DNA from: Dugong dugon
Taxonomy: Eukaryota > Chordata > Mammalia > Sirenia > Dugongidae
Reading direction: 5' to 3'
DNA length: 64,000 nt
NCBI GenBank assembly: GCA_030035585.1
Contig: CM057475.1
Location: 2,737,501-2,801,500 of the forward strand
In this document: piece by piece, positions 10,310-20,800 of the stretch
Numbering within the stretch: the first letter of the stretch is position 1
Layout: every line of letters begins with the position of its first letter
Notes under the pieces: generated by a model
What the model was told of the DNA's origin: nothing
Databases searched by the model: none
What the model saw: only the letters and a program-made list of their open reading frames with translations
Program-made: the position numbers and the translations under genes

Positions 10310-10795
10310 TGTTTTATTTTTTAAATTAATGTACAGTAAGTTTGACTTTTTTGGGGAGGTACAGTTCTATGCATTTTAACACACACGTACACTCCAACAC
10401 AATCAGGTTACAGAATGGTTCCATCACTCCCAAAACGCCCTGATCCCGTCCTTTTCTCGTCACATCGCCCCCTCACCCTCAGCCCCCAGCAACCACTGAA
10501 CTGTTTTTCCTTCACTATAGTTTTGTCTTTTCGAGAATGTCATACAAATGGAACCATAGAGTATGTAACGTTTTGAGACTGGCTTCTTTCATTCAACATA
10601 GTACCTTTGAGATTCATCCAGGCTGTTGTGTGTATCAATAATTTGTGGCTTTTTATTGGGGAGTAGTATTCCATTGTATGGATGTACCACAGTTTGTTCA
10701 TCCATTCAATCATTGAAGGACACTTGGATAATTTTCAGTTATTGATGATTTTGAGTAGAGCTGCTTTAAACATTCATGTGTAGGTCAAGTTGTTT
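10310..10795 (-). mobile_element. Ancient L1 (L1M-class) 3' region, antisense
   Basis: It contains the classic reverse-complement L1 3' sequence: 'cagcaaccactgaactg', 'aatgtcatacaaatggaaccatag', 'ggcttctttcattcaacatag', 'gtagtattccattgtatggatgtaccac', 'attgaaggacacttgg'. It is old and has no frame. The homologous segment of another L1 lies at 61650-62000. Confidence 0.85.
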
Positions 10796-10831
10796 AAAAA
10801 AGTTCCTTAGTTATTTTTTAAGTCTTATTGC

Positions 10832-11310
10832 TTTCTGTGGAGGTTTTAAAAGATGCTGGCAAATTCTTTGACATTCCTTCCATTGAAAGGCAGAAGCTGG
10901 GTAGGTTGCTTCAAACAATAATATCTAGCAGAAGGGATGCTAATGTGACTCTGAGACTAGGTCATAAAGACCATGTAGTTTCTGCCTTGTTTGCTAGAAC
11001 ACTCACCCCTGGAGTCCTGAGCAGCCATATGAGAAGTCCAGTTACCCCAAGATCACCATGCTGGAGAGGGCAGGGATAGGTGCTCCAGTTGACAGTCCCA
11101 GCGGAGCTGTCCTGCCACCTCTTTCAAGGTGCTAGACATGTGAGTGAAGCCAGCTTGGACCCTCCAAAAGAGCACATCCACCAGCTGAACACCGAGTGAC
11201 CTCACCCAGCCAAACCTTGCTGAATTTCCTGAACCACAAAATAATAAGGTATAATAAAATGGTTGTTGTTTTTACCCATTAAGTTTGGGATTGTTTGGCC
11301 CACAGCCATG
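10832..11310 (+). mobile_element. MLT1-like ERVL-MaLR solo LTR
   Basis: The order 'aaattctttgacattccttcc', 'gactctgagactaggtcataaag', 'agccatatgagaagtcc', 'gctagacatgtgagtgaagcc', and 'ataataaaatggttgttgtttttacccattaagtttggg' matches MLT1 LTRs. No internal retroviral sequence accompanies it, so it is a solo LTR. Confidence 0.8.
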
Positions 11311-11529
11311 GATAACTGGGCCACTCCCTGATAAATATTTAAGCTTCACAGGAACAAGGATCTTATCCCTTGGCAAACCTAGAACTTTGGAAGCAGCAGT
11401 GCCCAATAATCATCATTTTTATTTTACTTTTTGGAACTACGGCCTCCACATCATGATTGGCAAGGCACTTTATAAATATTGTGTGATGGTAATGATAAGG
11501 AAGTGGAATTACCTAGTTACTGTGGAAAG

Positions 11530-11728
11530 TCAATGCGTGGGATTGAACCACCAACCTTTCAGTTTGTAGTCACGCACATAACCTTTGCACCACCCAGGGA
11601 CTCTGAATCCTCTCTGTTGTTGTGTGCTCTCGAGTTGATTCTGATTCATAGCAACCCTAAAGGACAGAGTAGAACTGCCCCATAGGGTTCTCAAGGCTGT
11701 GAATCTTTATGGAAACAGCATATTGATT
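11530..11728 (-). mobile_element. Two adjoining AfroSINE fragments, antisense
   Basis: 11530-11606 ('gattgaaccaccaacctttcagtttgtag', 'aacctttgcaccacccaggg') is the head of an AfroSINE of the 'contains gggtggtgc' type. 11619-11728 ('tcgagttgattctgattcatagcaaccctaaaggacagagtag') is the 3' part of an AfroSINE body. They could be one element with an internal deletion or two insertions. Confidence 0.7.
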
Positions 11729-11968
11729 CTTCTGTGGAAGAATCTTTGATCAAAATGGGGGAAATAAAGAGCAGAATTTCAAATTCTCATGGACTCTAGA
11801 CTTTCAGGAGCCACAGAGGGTGGATGAACCCCTGAAACTATTGCCCTGAGATAATCTTTAAACCTTAAACCAAAAATTTTCCCTGAAGTCATCTTAAAAT
11901 CAAACAATAGTTTAGCTTAACTAGTAAAATAGGCCTGACTTGAGTGTTATACTCTTTAAAGAACTATC
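11725..11968 (+). mobile_element. L1-tail-like repeat (T1), left part, split by Tigger
   Basis: 'aacagaatttcaaattctcatgg', 'ctagactttc', 'ccctgaaactattgccctgagataatctttaaaccttaaacc' and 'gtttagcttaactagtaaa' occur in four copies in the window (also 19553, 22012 antisense, 43620). It stops at 'aagaactatcta' and resumes at 14425 after the Tigger. The 3' ends look like L1 3'UTR, so I treat it as an L1-derived tail of uncertain name. Confidence 0.7.
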
Positions 11969-12393
11969 TACAGGCATACCTCGTTTTACTGTGCTTTATT
12001 TTATTGCATTTTTTAGATATTGCATTTTTTTACAAATGAAGGTTTGTGGCAACCCTGTGTCAAGCAAGTCTATTGGTGCTGTTTTTCCAACAGCATGTGC
12101 TCACTTCGTGTCTCTGTGTCATATTTTGGTAGTTTTTGCAATATTTCAAACTTTTTCAGTATTATTATATCTGTTATGGTGATCTGTGATCAGTGGTCTT
12201 CGGTGTTACTACTGTAATTGTTTTGGGAAGCTGCAAACTACACCCATATAAGACGGCGAACTTAATTGATAAATGTCGTGTGTGTTCTGACTGCTCCACT
12301 GACAAACCGTTCCCCATCTTTCTCCCTCTTCTTGGGCCTTCCTATTCCCTGAGACATGACAATATTGAAATTAGGCCAATTAATAATCCTACA

Positions 12394-14141
12394 ATGGCCT
12401 CTAAGTGTTCAAGTGAAAGGAAGAGTCGCACGTCTCTCACTTTAAATCAAAAGCTAGAAATGATGACGCTTAGTGAGGAAGGCGTGTCGAAAGCTGAGAC
12501 AGGTCGAAAGCCGGACCTCTTGAGCCCAGTTAGCCAAGCTGTGAATGCAAAGGAAAAGTTCTGGAAGGAAACTAAAACGTTACTCCACAAAACACACGAA
12601 TGATAAGAAAGGGAAACAGCCTTATTGCTGATATGGAGAAAGTTTTAGTGGTCTGGGTAGAAGATCAAACCAGCCACAACATTCACTTCAGCCAAAACCT
12701 AATCCAGAGCAAGGCCCAAACTCTTCAATTCTACGAAGCTAAGAGAGATGAGGACGCTGCAGAAGAAAAGTCTGAAAATAGCAGAAGTTGGTTCACGAGG
12801 TTTAAGGAAAGAAGCCGTCTTCATAACATACAAGTGCAAGGTGAAGCAGCAAGTGCCAATGCAGAAACTGCAGCAAGTTATCCAGAAGATCTAGCTAAGA
12901 TAATTGATGAAGGCGGCTACACTAAACAACAGATTTTCAATGTAGATGAAGCAGATTATATTGGAAGAAGATACCATCTAGGACTTTCATAGCTAGAGAG
13001 GAGAAGTCAATGCTTGGCTTCAGAGTTTCAAAAGACAGGCTGATTCTCTTGTTAGGGGCTAATGCAGCTAGTGACTTTAAGTTGAAGCCAATGCTCATTT
13101 ACCGTTCCGAAAATCCTAGGGCCCTTAAGAATTATGCTAAATCTACTCTGCCTGTGCACTATAAATGGAACAACAAACCTGGGTAACAGCCCATCTGTTT
13201 ACAACATGGTTTACTGAGTATTTCAAGCCTGCTGCTGAGACCTACTGTTCAGAAAAAAAAAAAAAAAGATTCTTTTCAATACATTACTGCTCTTTGACAA
13301 TGCACCTGGTCATCCAAGAGCTCTGATGGAGATGTAGAAGGAGATTAATGTTGTTTTCATGCATGCTAACACAACATCCACTCTGCAGCCCATTGATCCC
13401 GGAGTAATTTGGCTTTCAAGTCTTATTATTTAAGAAATACATTTTGTAAGGCTACACCTGCCATAGATAGTGATTCCTCTGAGGGATCTGGGCAAAGTAA
13501 ATTGAAAACCTTCTGGAAAGGATTCACCATTGTAGATGCCATTAAGAATGTTCGTGATTCATGGGAGGAGGTCAAAATATCAACATTGACAGGAGTTTGG
13601 AAGAAGTCGATTCCAACTCTCGTTTATGACTTTGAGGGGTTCAAGACTTTAGTGGAGGAAGTAACTGTATAAATGGTGGAAATAGAAGAGAACTAGAACT
13701 AGAAGTGGAGCCTGAAGGTGTGACTGAATTGCTGCCATCTCATGATAAAACTTTAACAGATGAGGAGTTGCTTCTTATGGATGAGCAAAGAAAGTGGTTT
13801 CTTGAGATGGAATTTACTCCTGGTAAAGATGCTGTGAACACTGTTGAGTGACAACAAAGGATTTAGAATATTATATAAACTTAGTTGATAAAGCAGCAAT
13901 AGCAGGGTTTGAGGGGATTAACTCCAATTTTGAAAAAAGTTCTACCATGAGTAAAGTGCTATCAAACAGCCTTGCATGCTACCGAGAAATCTTTCGTGAA
14001 AGGGAAAGTCAATTGATGCAGCCAACTTCAGTGTGGTCTTATTTTAAGAAATTGCCACAGCCACCCCAGCCTTCAGCAACCACCACCCTGATCAGTCAGC
14101 AGCCACCAACATGGAGGCAAGACCATCCAGAAAGATTATGA
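12394..14141 (+). pseudogene. Tigger/pogo transposase pseudogene
   Basis: The start codon opens a CENP-B-type helix-turn-helix N-terminus (MASKCSSERKSRTSL, NQKLEM). The frame shifts at 12600 into the second DNA-binding part ('[19 protein letters not shown]') and the segment up to the first catalytic Asp (FNVDEA, near 12940). Around 13290-13310 DNAPGH carries the second Asp, and at 13395 QPIDPGV carries the third acidic residue of the DDD/E triad. The C-terminus survives as separate frames at 13409-13672 and 13848-14141. Several frameshifts, a stop at 12992 and an A-run at 13253-13267 make it inactive. The family cuts and pastes at TA. Confidence 0.9.
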
Positions 14142-14261
14142 CTCACCGAAGGCTCAGATGATGGTTAGCAATTTTTAGTAGTAATGTATTTTTAAATTAA
14201 GGTATGTACATTGTTTTTTTAGACAATGCTATTGCACACTTAATAGACTACCAAAACAAAC

Positions 14262-14330
14262 AAAAAAACCTGCTGCCATCGAGTTGATTCTGACTCAGCA
14301 ACCCTATAGTATAGAGTACAGTATAGAGTA
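14262..14330 (-). mobile_element. AfroSINE 3' fragment inside Tigger, antisense
   Basis: 'aaaaaaacctgctgccatcgagttgattctgactcagcaaccctata' is the reverse complement of the AfroSINE 3' end with its T-rich tail. It is 5'-truncated to about 70 bp. Confidence 0.75.
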
Positions 14331-14424
14331 AACATAACTTTTATATGCACTGGGAAACCAAAAAATTTGTGTGACTCACTTTATTGCAGTGATCTGGAAC
14401 TGAACCCTCCGAGGTATGCCTATA

Positions 14425-14637
14425 TGTCGATCAAAGTAACAACAGCACCTGGAAAGATTAGATAGGAAACTTAGAGGGCAGTGAGTTTATGTTCGTTTGG
14501 GAGGAACAATTCAGAAAAGGAGGGTGAGAATGGTTGTCCAAGTTGAAGAATGTAATCAATGTCACTGAATTGTACATGTAGAAATGGTTGAATTGGAGTA
14601 TGATTTGCTGTGTATATTCTAAGAAAAAGAAAAAAAA
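14425..14637 (+). mobile_element. L1-tail-like repeat (T1), right part
   Basis: It continues the repeat interrupted at 11968: 'gatcaaagtaacaacagc', 'gggcagtgagtttatgtt', 'gtaatcaatgtcactgaattgtacatgtagaaatgg', 'gatttgctgtgtatattct', followed by an A-rich end. Confidence 0.75.
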
Positions 14638-15405
14638 GTTGGTTTCTTTCTCTCCCAAACTTTGTTGTGGGTCAGATGGTTCTCCTCAATGGCCCTTCTC
14701 CAAGTGGTGACTCAGAGCTCTGAGCTCTAGAACGAGGGTAGTGCAGAATGCTGTATGTGCCTTCCACCCACAGCAGCATCTAGATTTAATACTAAATTGA
14801 TGCTAATCAGTCAGAAGGACTCTCTGCACAGATTTGTAAAGCTGGGGATGGGTATTTCACATCCAATTGGTTCTCATCAATTGGTGTGCATCCCAGAACC
14901 TGAATTTGGTTGGTGCCATGTTTTGTGAAATTTCTGCAACACCCTTGTTAGCGTCTTTTCAAAATTAATGGCTCAGTGTTTGTGTTTTAAACTTATGCCT
15001 TGTTTTATTTTATGACTCAAAATGGAATATTTAGAGGCCTGGAGGCTTCACAGAACTGAATTTTAACCACACAGTTATATCTAGCAGCCCCACATTCAGG
15101 ATAACCTTCTAATAATATGAGATGCAGTTTAGAAAAAATATTCTTCTCAGTTATAACTTATGCCAGTTATATTGATTTTCCAAGACTGGAAACACAACTC
15201 CTGGTTTTCTATTGGTTTGGGAGTCCTTCACTAACCAAATTCACTTGTCCCTAGAGTAGAGTTTGTCTCTAGGTAGAGCTTTATTGTAAAAGACCATTTC
15301 TGACAAATGAAAACATAGACATACACATACAGACGTATATACATATATACAGACACACACACAGATAGAAAGTCATGAGGAGACTTTTAATTTTTCCAGT
15401 GTCTT
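14638..15405. other. Unassigned low-copy sequence
   Basis: No recognised repeat apart from a short purine/pyrimidine alternating stretch near 15310-15365 ('acatacacatacagacg', 'cagacacacacacag'). Confidence 0.4.
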
Positions 15406-15407
15406 TA

Positions 15408-15440
15408 TTCCAACAAATATTTATTAAGCACCTACTGTGT
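15408..15440 (-). mobile_element. L2/MIR-type 3' terminal fragment, antisense
   Basis: 'caacaaatatttattaagcacctactgtg' is the reverse complement of the common L2/MIR 3' terminus. It is cut by the following AfroSINE. Confidence 0.55.
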
Positions 15441-15613
15441 GAGCCCTGGTGGTGCAGTGGTTAAAGCATTCGGCTGCTAACCAAAGGTCAGTGGTTCGAA
15501 CCCACCAGGTGCTCCTGGACAGAAAGATGTGACAGTCTACTTCTGTGAAGATCTACAGACTTTGAAACCCTATGGGGCAGTTCTATTCTGTCCTATAGGC
15601 TTGCTCTGAGTCA
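15441..15613 (+). mobile_element. AfroSINE, sense, 3' end cut by an LTR
   Basis: It has an intact head 'gagccctggtggtgcagtggttaaag' with A-box TGGTGCAGTGG and B-box GGTTCGAACCC (15493-15503), the best-preserved pol III boxes in the window. The body reaches 'tctgagtca', where the LTR begins. The last ~25 bp of the SINE are not found beyond the LTR. Confidence 0.85.
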
Positions 15614-16161
15614 TGTCTTAGTTATCTAGTGCTGCTATAACAGAAATACCACAAGTGGATGGCTTTAACAAATAGAAATTTATTTTCTTAGTTTAGGACA
15701 CTGGAAGTCTGAATTCAGGGCGCTGACTCTAGGGGAAGGCTTTCTTTCTCTGTTGGCTCTGGAGGAAGGTCCTTGTCTCTTCAGCTTATTTCCTGCTTCC
15801 TTGGAAATCTCCATGTGGCTTGGCATCAATCTCCCCCCATCTCTGCCTGCTTGCTTGTTTAATCTCTTTTATATCTCAAAAGATATTGACTCAAGACCAC
15901 CTTACACTAATCCTGCCTCATTGACATAACAAAGGCAACACATTCCCAATGGGATTACAACCACAGGCATACCCAACCCCTTTAAAGGAGCAAGTAGAAC
16001 TGCTCCATTGGGTTTCCAAGGAGTGGCTGGTGGATTCGAACTGCCCACCTTTTGGTTAGCAGCCACAGCTCTTAACCACTGTGCCACCAGGGCTCCACCA
16101 CAGGCATAGAGGTTAGAATTTACAACACATATTTTTGGGGGACACAATTCAATCTATAACA
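15614..16161 (-). mobile_element. MaLR-like solo LTR, antisense, carrying an AfroSINE
   Basis: It begins 'tgtcttagttatctagtgctgctataacagaaataccac' and ends 'cacaattcaatctataaca', giving TG...CA ends. Similar LTRs are at 17432 and, in the opposite orientation, 29564. The sense end (right) would be 'tgttatagattgaattgtgtcccc'. The flanking pentamers agtca and gtaca do not match, so the 3' flank may have been deleted. Confidence 0.75.
15972..16096 (-). mobile_element. AfroSINE inside the LTR, antisense
   Basis: It is bounded by a perfect 12-bp duplication, accacaggcata (15960-15971 and 16097-16108). It contains 'ggtttccaaggagtggctggtggattcgaactgcccacc' and ends 'ccactgtgccaccagggctcc'. It must be younger than the LTR that hosts it. 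Confidence 0.9.
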
Positions 16162-16449
16162 GTACATAAACTAGACCTTGTGTTATAATATCAAAGAAGT
16201 AGTTGTTTTGGCTTTGAAGAACCTATAGTATTTGTAGTCTGGCACATAATCAACTTATTGCAATGCAATATCTTGAAATATAAATTCAGGAAATTATTGC
16301 TGATTGGGTTGTTAATATGAGGGCACTGGGGCCAGCTTCCCAGGTGACTTCTGACTGTACACACATTCACTCACAGCCACAGAAATACAAAGGCTCAGCC
16401 CAATCTTGAATGTCCTCTTCTCCCTCTGTCCTTCCCACTGGCACCAGAG

Positions 16450-16676
16450 TGGGCTGTGGACACAGGATCTCCACTTACCAGCTGCCTGACCTTGCGGGGG
16501 TTACTTAACCTCCCTAACGTTCAGTTTCTTCATCTTTAAATTGGGAAAATAACAGGTGCTCGATCCGGTTGATAGGAGGAGTAAAAGAGTTAATTTGAAT
16601 AAAGTGCTAAGAACAGTAGTTGACACATAGTAAATGTTTGGATGATTTTAACTATTATAATTATATTATTATTACA
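16450..16676 (+). mobile_element. MIR SINE, sense
   Basis: 'cttaccagctgcctgaccttgcgggggttacttaacctccc', 'tcatctttaaattgggaaaataa' and 'aaagtgctaagaacagtagttgacacatagtaaatg' follow MIR from mid-head to the 3' end. Confidence 0.85.
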
Positions 16677-16687
16677 GATCTAACAGA

Positions 16688-16835
16688 ATATTTGCTGCCA
16701 TCAAGTCAGTTCCAACTCATAGCAACCCTACAGAACAGAGTAGAGCTGCCCCACAGGGTTTCCAAGGCTGCAATCTTTATGACCTTTCAGTTAGCAGACT
16801 ACCACTTAACCGCTGCACCAGTAGGACTCCTTAAC
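16688..16835 (-). mobile_element. AfroSINE, antisense
   Basis: 'tgctgccatcaagtcagttccaactcatagcaaccctacagaacagagtag' through 'accgctgcaccagtaggactcc'. The middle block (the reverse complement of 'ggagaaagatgtggcag') is missing. Confidence 0.8.
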
Positions 16836-17355
16836 TGGACACAGACATCCTAAAATCCCACCACAGAGAGAGGCTGGAGAAACAAGCGGGTCAGGAAGCA
16901 GGGAATGAAGGAAGTGTTTTCTGGAACACCATCAGGACCTGCACACAAAGCAAGAGACCACAGCTTTTCTCCTGGGGCCCCTCAGCTAGGCCACACAGTC
17001 AACTAAAGACCCCTGCAACCACCTTTGTCCCTTCTCAGAGGACCTCATACTGCTTCTTACCTGAATACCCTGAGGGGAAGGGCAGAAGGGTATAAGGCTC
17101 ACACATCTTCCAGTGGGGAGACCGCCCCTCCAACTCAAAAAATCCTGTGTGGTGGTCAGACAGGAGGCCTCCAGACGAGTATTGGTAGAGCTCACCAGTG
17201 CCATGCAGATCAATCAAGGCTTCTGTTCACAGAAGTGAGTGGGCTCCATAAAACCACCGGGTGTGTCGGTGAACAAGCAGAGCAATGAGGGGGAGGTGTC
17301 CAGCCAAGCAATCAGAATAAAGGACCCTGACTCAAGTAGTTAATGCAGAAAGCAG
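16836..17355. other. Unassigned low-copy sequence
   Basis: GC-balanced stretch with four overlapping short frames on both strands. None has a recognisable domain and no repeat is identified. Confidence 0.4.
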
Positions 17356-17357
17356 AA

Positions 17358-18062
17358 GAATTCACTGCCATTGAGTTGATTCTGACTCAGGGCAACCCCA
17401 TGTATTACAGAGTAGAATTGCGCTCCATGGGTGTCTTAGTCATCTAGTGCTGCTCCAACAGAAATACCACAAGTGGATGGTTTTAACAAAGAGAAATTTA
17501 TTCTCTCACAGTCCAGTAGGCTACACATCCAAATTCAGGGCATCAGCTCCAGGGCAACGCTTTCTCCATTGGCTCTGGAGTCCATGTCATCAGTCTTCCT
17601 TTGGTCTGGGAGCTTCTCTGCGCAGGAACCTCAGGTCCAAAGGACATGCTCTGCTCCCAGCACTGCTTTCTTGGTGGTATGAGGTTCCATGTGTCTCTGC
17701 TCGCTTCTCTCTTTTATATCTCAAAAGAGATTGCATTAAGACACTAATCTTGTCAACCTCATCAGTATAACCTCATCACAGTGATAGAATTTACAATACA
17801 TGAGGAGATCAAATATAATCTCATCTTATTGGTAGAGTTTACAACACATAAGGAAATCACATCAGATAACACAATCATACAATACTAGGAATCATAACCT
17901 AGCCAAGTTGCTACACACATTTTTGGGGGGACACATTTCAATCCATGACAATGGGGTTTTCTTGGCTGTAATCTTTACAGAAGCAGATCGCCAGGACTTT
18001 CTGGGTGTGTTTGAACTGCCAACCTTTTGGGCAGCAGTGAGTGCAAACCGTTTGTGCCAGTG
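17358..18062 (-). mobile_element. AfroSINE (gggtggtgc subtype), antisense, split by a solo LTR
   Basis: The left part 17358-17431 ('tgccattgagttgattctgactcagg...ctccatggg') and right part 17951-18062 ('atggggttttcttggctgtaatc', 'gtttgaactgccaaccttttggg', 'ccgtttgtgcca') rejoin perfectly when the LTR at 17432-17950 and one copy of atggg are removed. Confidence 0.85.
17432..17950 (-). mobile_element. MaLR-like solo LTR inside an AfroSINE, antisense
   Basis: 519 bp beginning 'tgtcttagtcatctagtgctgctccaacagaaatacc' and ending 'cacatttcaatccatgaca', flanked by the 5-bp duplication atggg (17427-17431 and 17951-17955). This is standard retroviral integration followed by LTR-LTR recombination. No internal genes remain. 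Confidence 0.9.
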
Positions 18063-18395
18063 AGAAACTTAGAAAGCAGCAGAGTGCTGCAAAATCCTCA
18101 TCTGTAGTTTCAGAGGGCATTAAGGGGATAGTACTTTGATTAAACACAAGTGTAGGCAATGATGAAAAATGAGTAGTAGGAGAACAAGAAAGTGTTTTTT
18201 GGAAAAAAAATCCACCCCGGCCCAAATTAAAAACAAAACTCACTAGAAGTCCTGAAATGATGGAATGGACAACACAATCTGAGTCAGAGAAATAGAACAG
18301 AACTTGAGGAATCCTCATAGAAATGAAAGCAGTAATAGAAAGTGATGGAAATTATAGGAAAGAAGATAAAAGGGAAAGAAAATGAAGCTAGAATG
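18063..18395. other. Unassigned low-copy sequence
   Basis: Nothing recognised. A 126-codon minus-strand frame (17938-18318) overlaps SINE sequence and is not a gene. Confidence 0.4.
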
Positions 18396-19417
18396 ATTCA
18401 GTGATGCATGGATTGAACAAATATCTATTGAGGCTTCCCATTGATCTCAGCAATGGGCATCCAGCAGTAAATGCAGCAGAAATAGTCCAGCATGCAGCTT
18501 ACCTTCGGGGAGGGATGGAGTGGGATGGGAGAAAAAAATGAGCCAATGAACTAGTTAAAATATATCAAATGACAGCATGTGATCAGTGCTCTGGAAACAC
18601 ACAGAGCAAGGAAAAAGAAAACCGAAGAGGGGAGGATGAAGAGAGAGGGAGCTTGCAATTTTAAATAACGTGGTCCAAAAAGGCCTAAATATGAAGGTAG
18701 CATTCGAGCAGAGATCTGAAGGGGATGAGGAAGCAGCCAGGAGGAGACCTGGGGGAAGCATGTCAAGCCAAGGGAACAGCTGCTGTGAAGAGCCTGAGAC
18801 AGAAGCAAGGAAGCCAGTGTGGGTGGAGCCAGGGTAAGTTGGCAGAGGATGCCCTCAGGGAGGAGGGTAGCATTTGGGCCAAGTAAGGATTCTGGGAGGG
18901 AAGGCTGTTGAAGGGCTTTGACCAAAGGAGTAGCATGATTTCACTTATGCTTTAAACAGATTATTCCAGCTGTAGTGTTGTGAATAGGTTGGGGAGGGGC
19001 AAGAGCAGAAGCAGAGAAGAGGGAGGAGCTACTATAATAATTCCAGGGAGAGACTGTGCTGTTAGTGATGGAGGTGATAAGAGGTTATGTTCTGGATTTA
19101 CTTTAAATGTAGGCTCAACAGGGTTTGCTGGGAGATTGGTTTGGAACAGAGGAGAAGGAGATTAATCAAAGAGCCCCCAAATCTCATTTGTCTTTGCCAC
19201 TTATTGAGGAAAAAAGATCCTGGGGGAGCTGTTTTAGGGGAGTGGAGATCAGGAGTTTGTTTCTTGATTTTTAAGTTCAAGATGCTTATTTGACATTTGA
19301 GAGGAGCTTTCTGGTAGACAATTGCAAATGCAGGTGTGGACTGGACATGAAAAGTTGGACGGGAGAAGAATAGAGATTTGTGAATCATTAGAGTATAGAT
19401 GGCATTTAAGCTGTGAG

Positions 19418-20195
19418 AGGTACATGGGTGGTGCAAAGTGTTTGCACTCAACTACTAACCTAAATGTCGTTGGTTTGAACCCACTCAGTGATGCCTTGGA
19501 AGAAAGGGCTGGCAATCTGCTTCTGAAAAATCAGCCATTGAAAACCTTATGAACTGCCTCCTTTGCCATGAGACCACAAGAACTGGATGGTGCTCAGCTA
19601 TCATTACTGAACGTTTTGGTCAAAGATTCCATAGAAGAATCCTGATCAAAAGGAGGAAAATGTAGAACAGAATTTCAGACTATCATGGACTCTAGAGTTT
19701 CTGGAGCCATGGAGGGTGGAAGAACCTCTGAAACTGTTGCCTGAGATAATCTTTAAAACTTACATCAAAAATATCCCCTCAAGTCATCTTAAAACTGAAC
19801 AATAGCTTAGCTTAACTAGTAAAAAAGGTCTGCCTTGAGCATTATGCTCTTCTAAGAACTATCTATATGGGATCAAATTGACAACAGCAACTCAAGAGAT
19901 TGGACAGGAAGCTTAGGGGGCAGTGAGTTTATGTTAATGAGGGAGGAACAACTCAGAAAAGGAGGGTAAGAATAGTGCAACTCGAAGAATGTAATCAGTG
20001 TCACTAAATTGTACATGTAGAAACTGTTGAATTGGTGTACGTTTTGCTGTGTATATTCTCAACAACAACAACAAAATAAACAAAATTTAGGAAAAAAGAA
20101 AGGAAACCCTATGGAGCACAGTTCGACTCTGTAATACATGGGGTTGCCATGAGTTGGAATTGACCTGTCAGCAATGGTTCCCATGGAGCGAGTGT
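19418..20195 (+). mobile_element. AfroSINE (gggtggtgc subtype), sense, split by an L1-tail insertion
   Basis: The 5' half 19418-19551 ('catgggtggtgcaaagtg', 'tggtttgaacccactcag', 'ggaagaaagggctggcaatctgcttctg') and 3' half 20100-20195 ('ggaaaccctatggagcacagttcg', 'ggttgccatgagttggaattgacc') join across the inserted tail repeat. The target duplication is approximately gaaaaccttatg / gaaaccctatg. Confidence 0.85.
19552..20100 (+). mobile_element. L1-tail-like repeat (T1), sense, inside the SINE
   Basis: This is the most complete uninterrupted T1 copy, from 'gcctcctttgccatgagaccac' to 'gttttgctgtgtatattctcaacaacaacaacaaaataaac'. The A-rich end and target duplication point to target-primed insertion by L1 machinery. 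It is third in a nest: L2, then SINE, then this. Confidence 0.8.
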
Positions 20196-20491
20196 ACATA
20201 GAGGAGAGCCCAGGGCCCAGGGCTGAGCCCGGGGCTCATCTACACAGACAGGTCAGAGAGATGAATGGGATGCAGCACAAGAGGCTGAGAAGGAGTGCCT
20301 GTGTGGAAGGAAGGAAGCATTGAAGGAGGTGGGAATCATTAACTGTGTCAAATATGGCCATGCCTAGTACTTCTGGTAAGAGGAGGATGAAAAGTGACCT
20401 TGTCAGAAGAAGTGGTTTTGGTAAAGTGATGGGGTAAAAGTCTGGCTGTTGTGAGTGTAAGAGGAGAAAACGGAGAGTTGTTCAGTAAATA

Positions 20492-20669
20492 CAAAAAAAA
20501 AAAAAAACCCAAACCCATTGCCATGGAGTCGATTCTGACTCACAGTGACCCTAAAGGACAGAGTAAAACTGTCCCATAAGATTTCCAAGGAGCAGCTGGT
20601 GGATTTGAACTGCCAACCTCTCGGTCAGCAGCCAAGCTCTTAACCACTGCACCACAGGGGCTCTGTGTG
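20492..20669 (-). mobile_element. AfroSINE, antisense, with target duplication
   Basis: It runs from 'caaaaaaaaaaaaaaacccaaacccattgcc' (reverse complement of the T-rich SINE tail) to 'ttaaccactgcaccacaggggctc'. The 9-bp duplication cagtaaata is at 20483-20491 and 20670-20678. Confidence 0.88.
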
Positions 20670-20800
20670 CAGTAAATAGGAGCTGGGAAATGAGGCAGTA
20701 GCTGAGGGTGTGTGGGGTCATGAGAGTGTTTCTCTTAAAGATGGATAAATTATATCATATTTTCATTTTATTGGAGTAATTTAGTGAAGAGAGGAAAATT

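Larger units (their letters stand above)
11971..14422 (+). mobile_element. Tigger1-like (pogo/Tc1-mariner) DNA transposon, nearly full length
   Basis: Terminal inverted repeats are 'caggcatacctcgtttta' on the left and 'gaggtatgccta' on the right. The dinucleotide TA is duplicated at 11969-11970 and 14423-14424, as this superfamily requires. At about 2.45 kb it is close to autonomous Tigger length. Removing it restores the host repeat 'aagaactatctatatg'. It carries a small antisense AfroSINE piece at 14262-14330, so it predates that SINE insertion. The transposase gene is broken (see 12394-14141). Confidence 0.92.
18396..20800 (-). mobile_element. Long L2 LINE, antisense, with nested insertions
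   Basis: The reverse complement of L2 is traceable over about 1.6 kb of own sequence: 'gaacaaatatctattgagg' (3' end), 'ctgcaattttaaataacgtgg', 'gaagcatgtcaagccaagggaacag', 'agccagtgtgggtggagcc', 'aagggctttgaccaaaggagtagcatgatt', 'attattccagctgtagtgttgtgaata', 'aggagtttgtttcttgatttttaagttcaagatgc', 'attaactgtgtcaaatatggcc'. It is interrupted by the SINE-plus-tail nest (19418-20195) and a SINE at 20492-20669. Confidence 0.8.

Noticed and set aside
12193-12393. N-terminal extension of the Tigger transposase frame
   Set aside because: The open frame continues upstream, but homology to the family starts at the ATG at 12394. The upstream part is transposon 5' non-coding sequence.
15609-16166. 5-bp target duplication for the LTR at 15614-16161
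   Set aside because: The flanks agtca and gtaca do not match, and the expected SINE continuation is absent on the right, so the original junction is probably lost.
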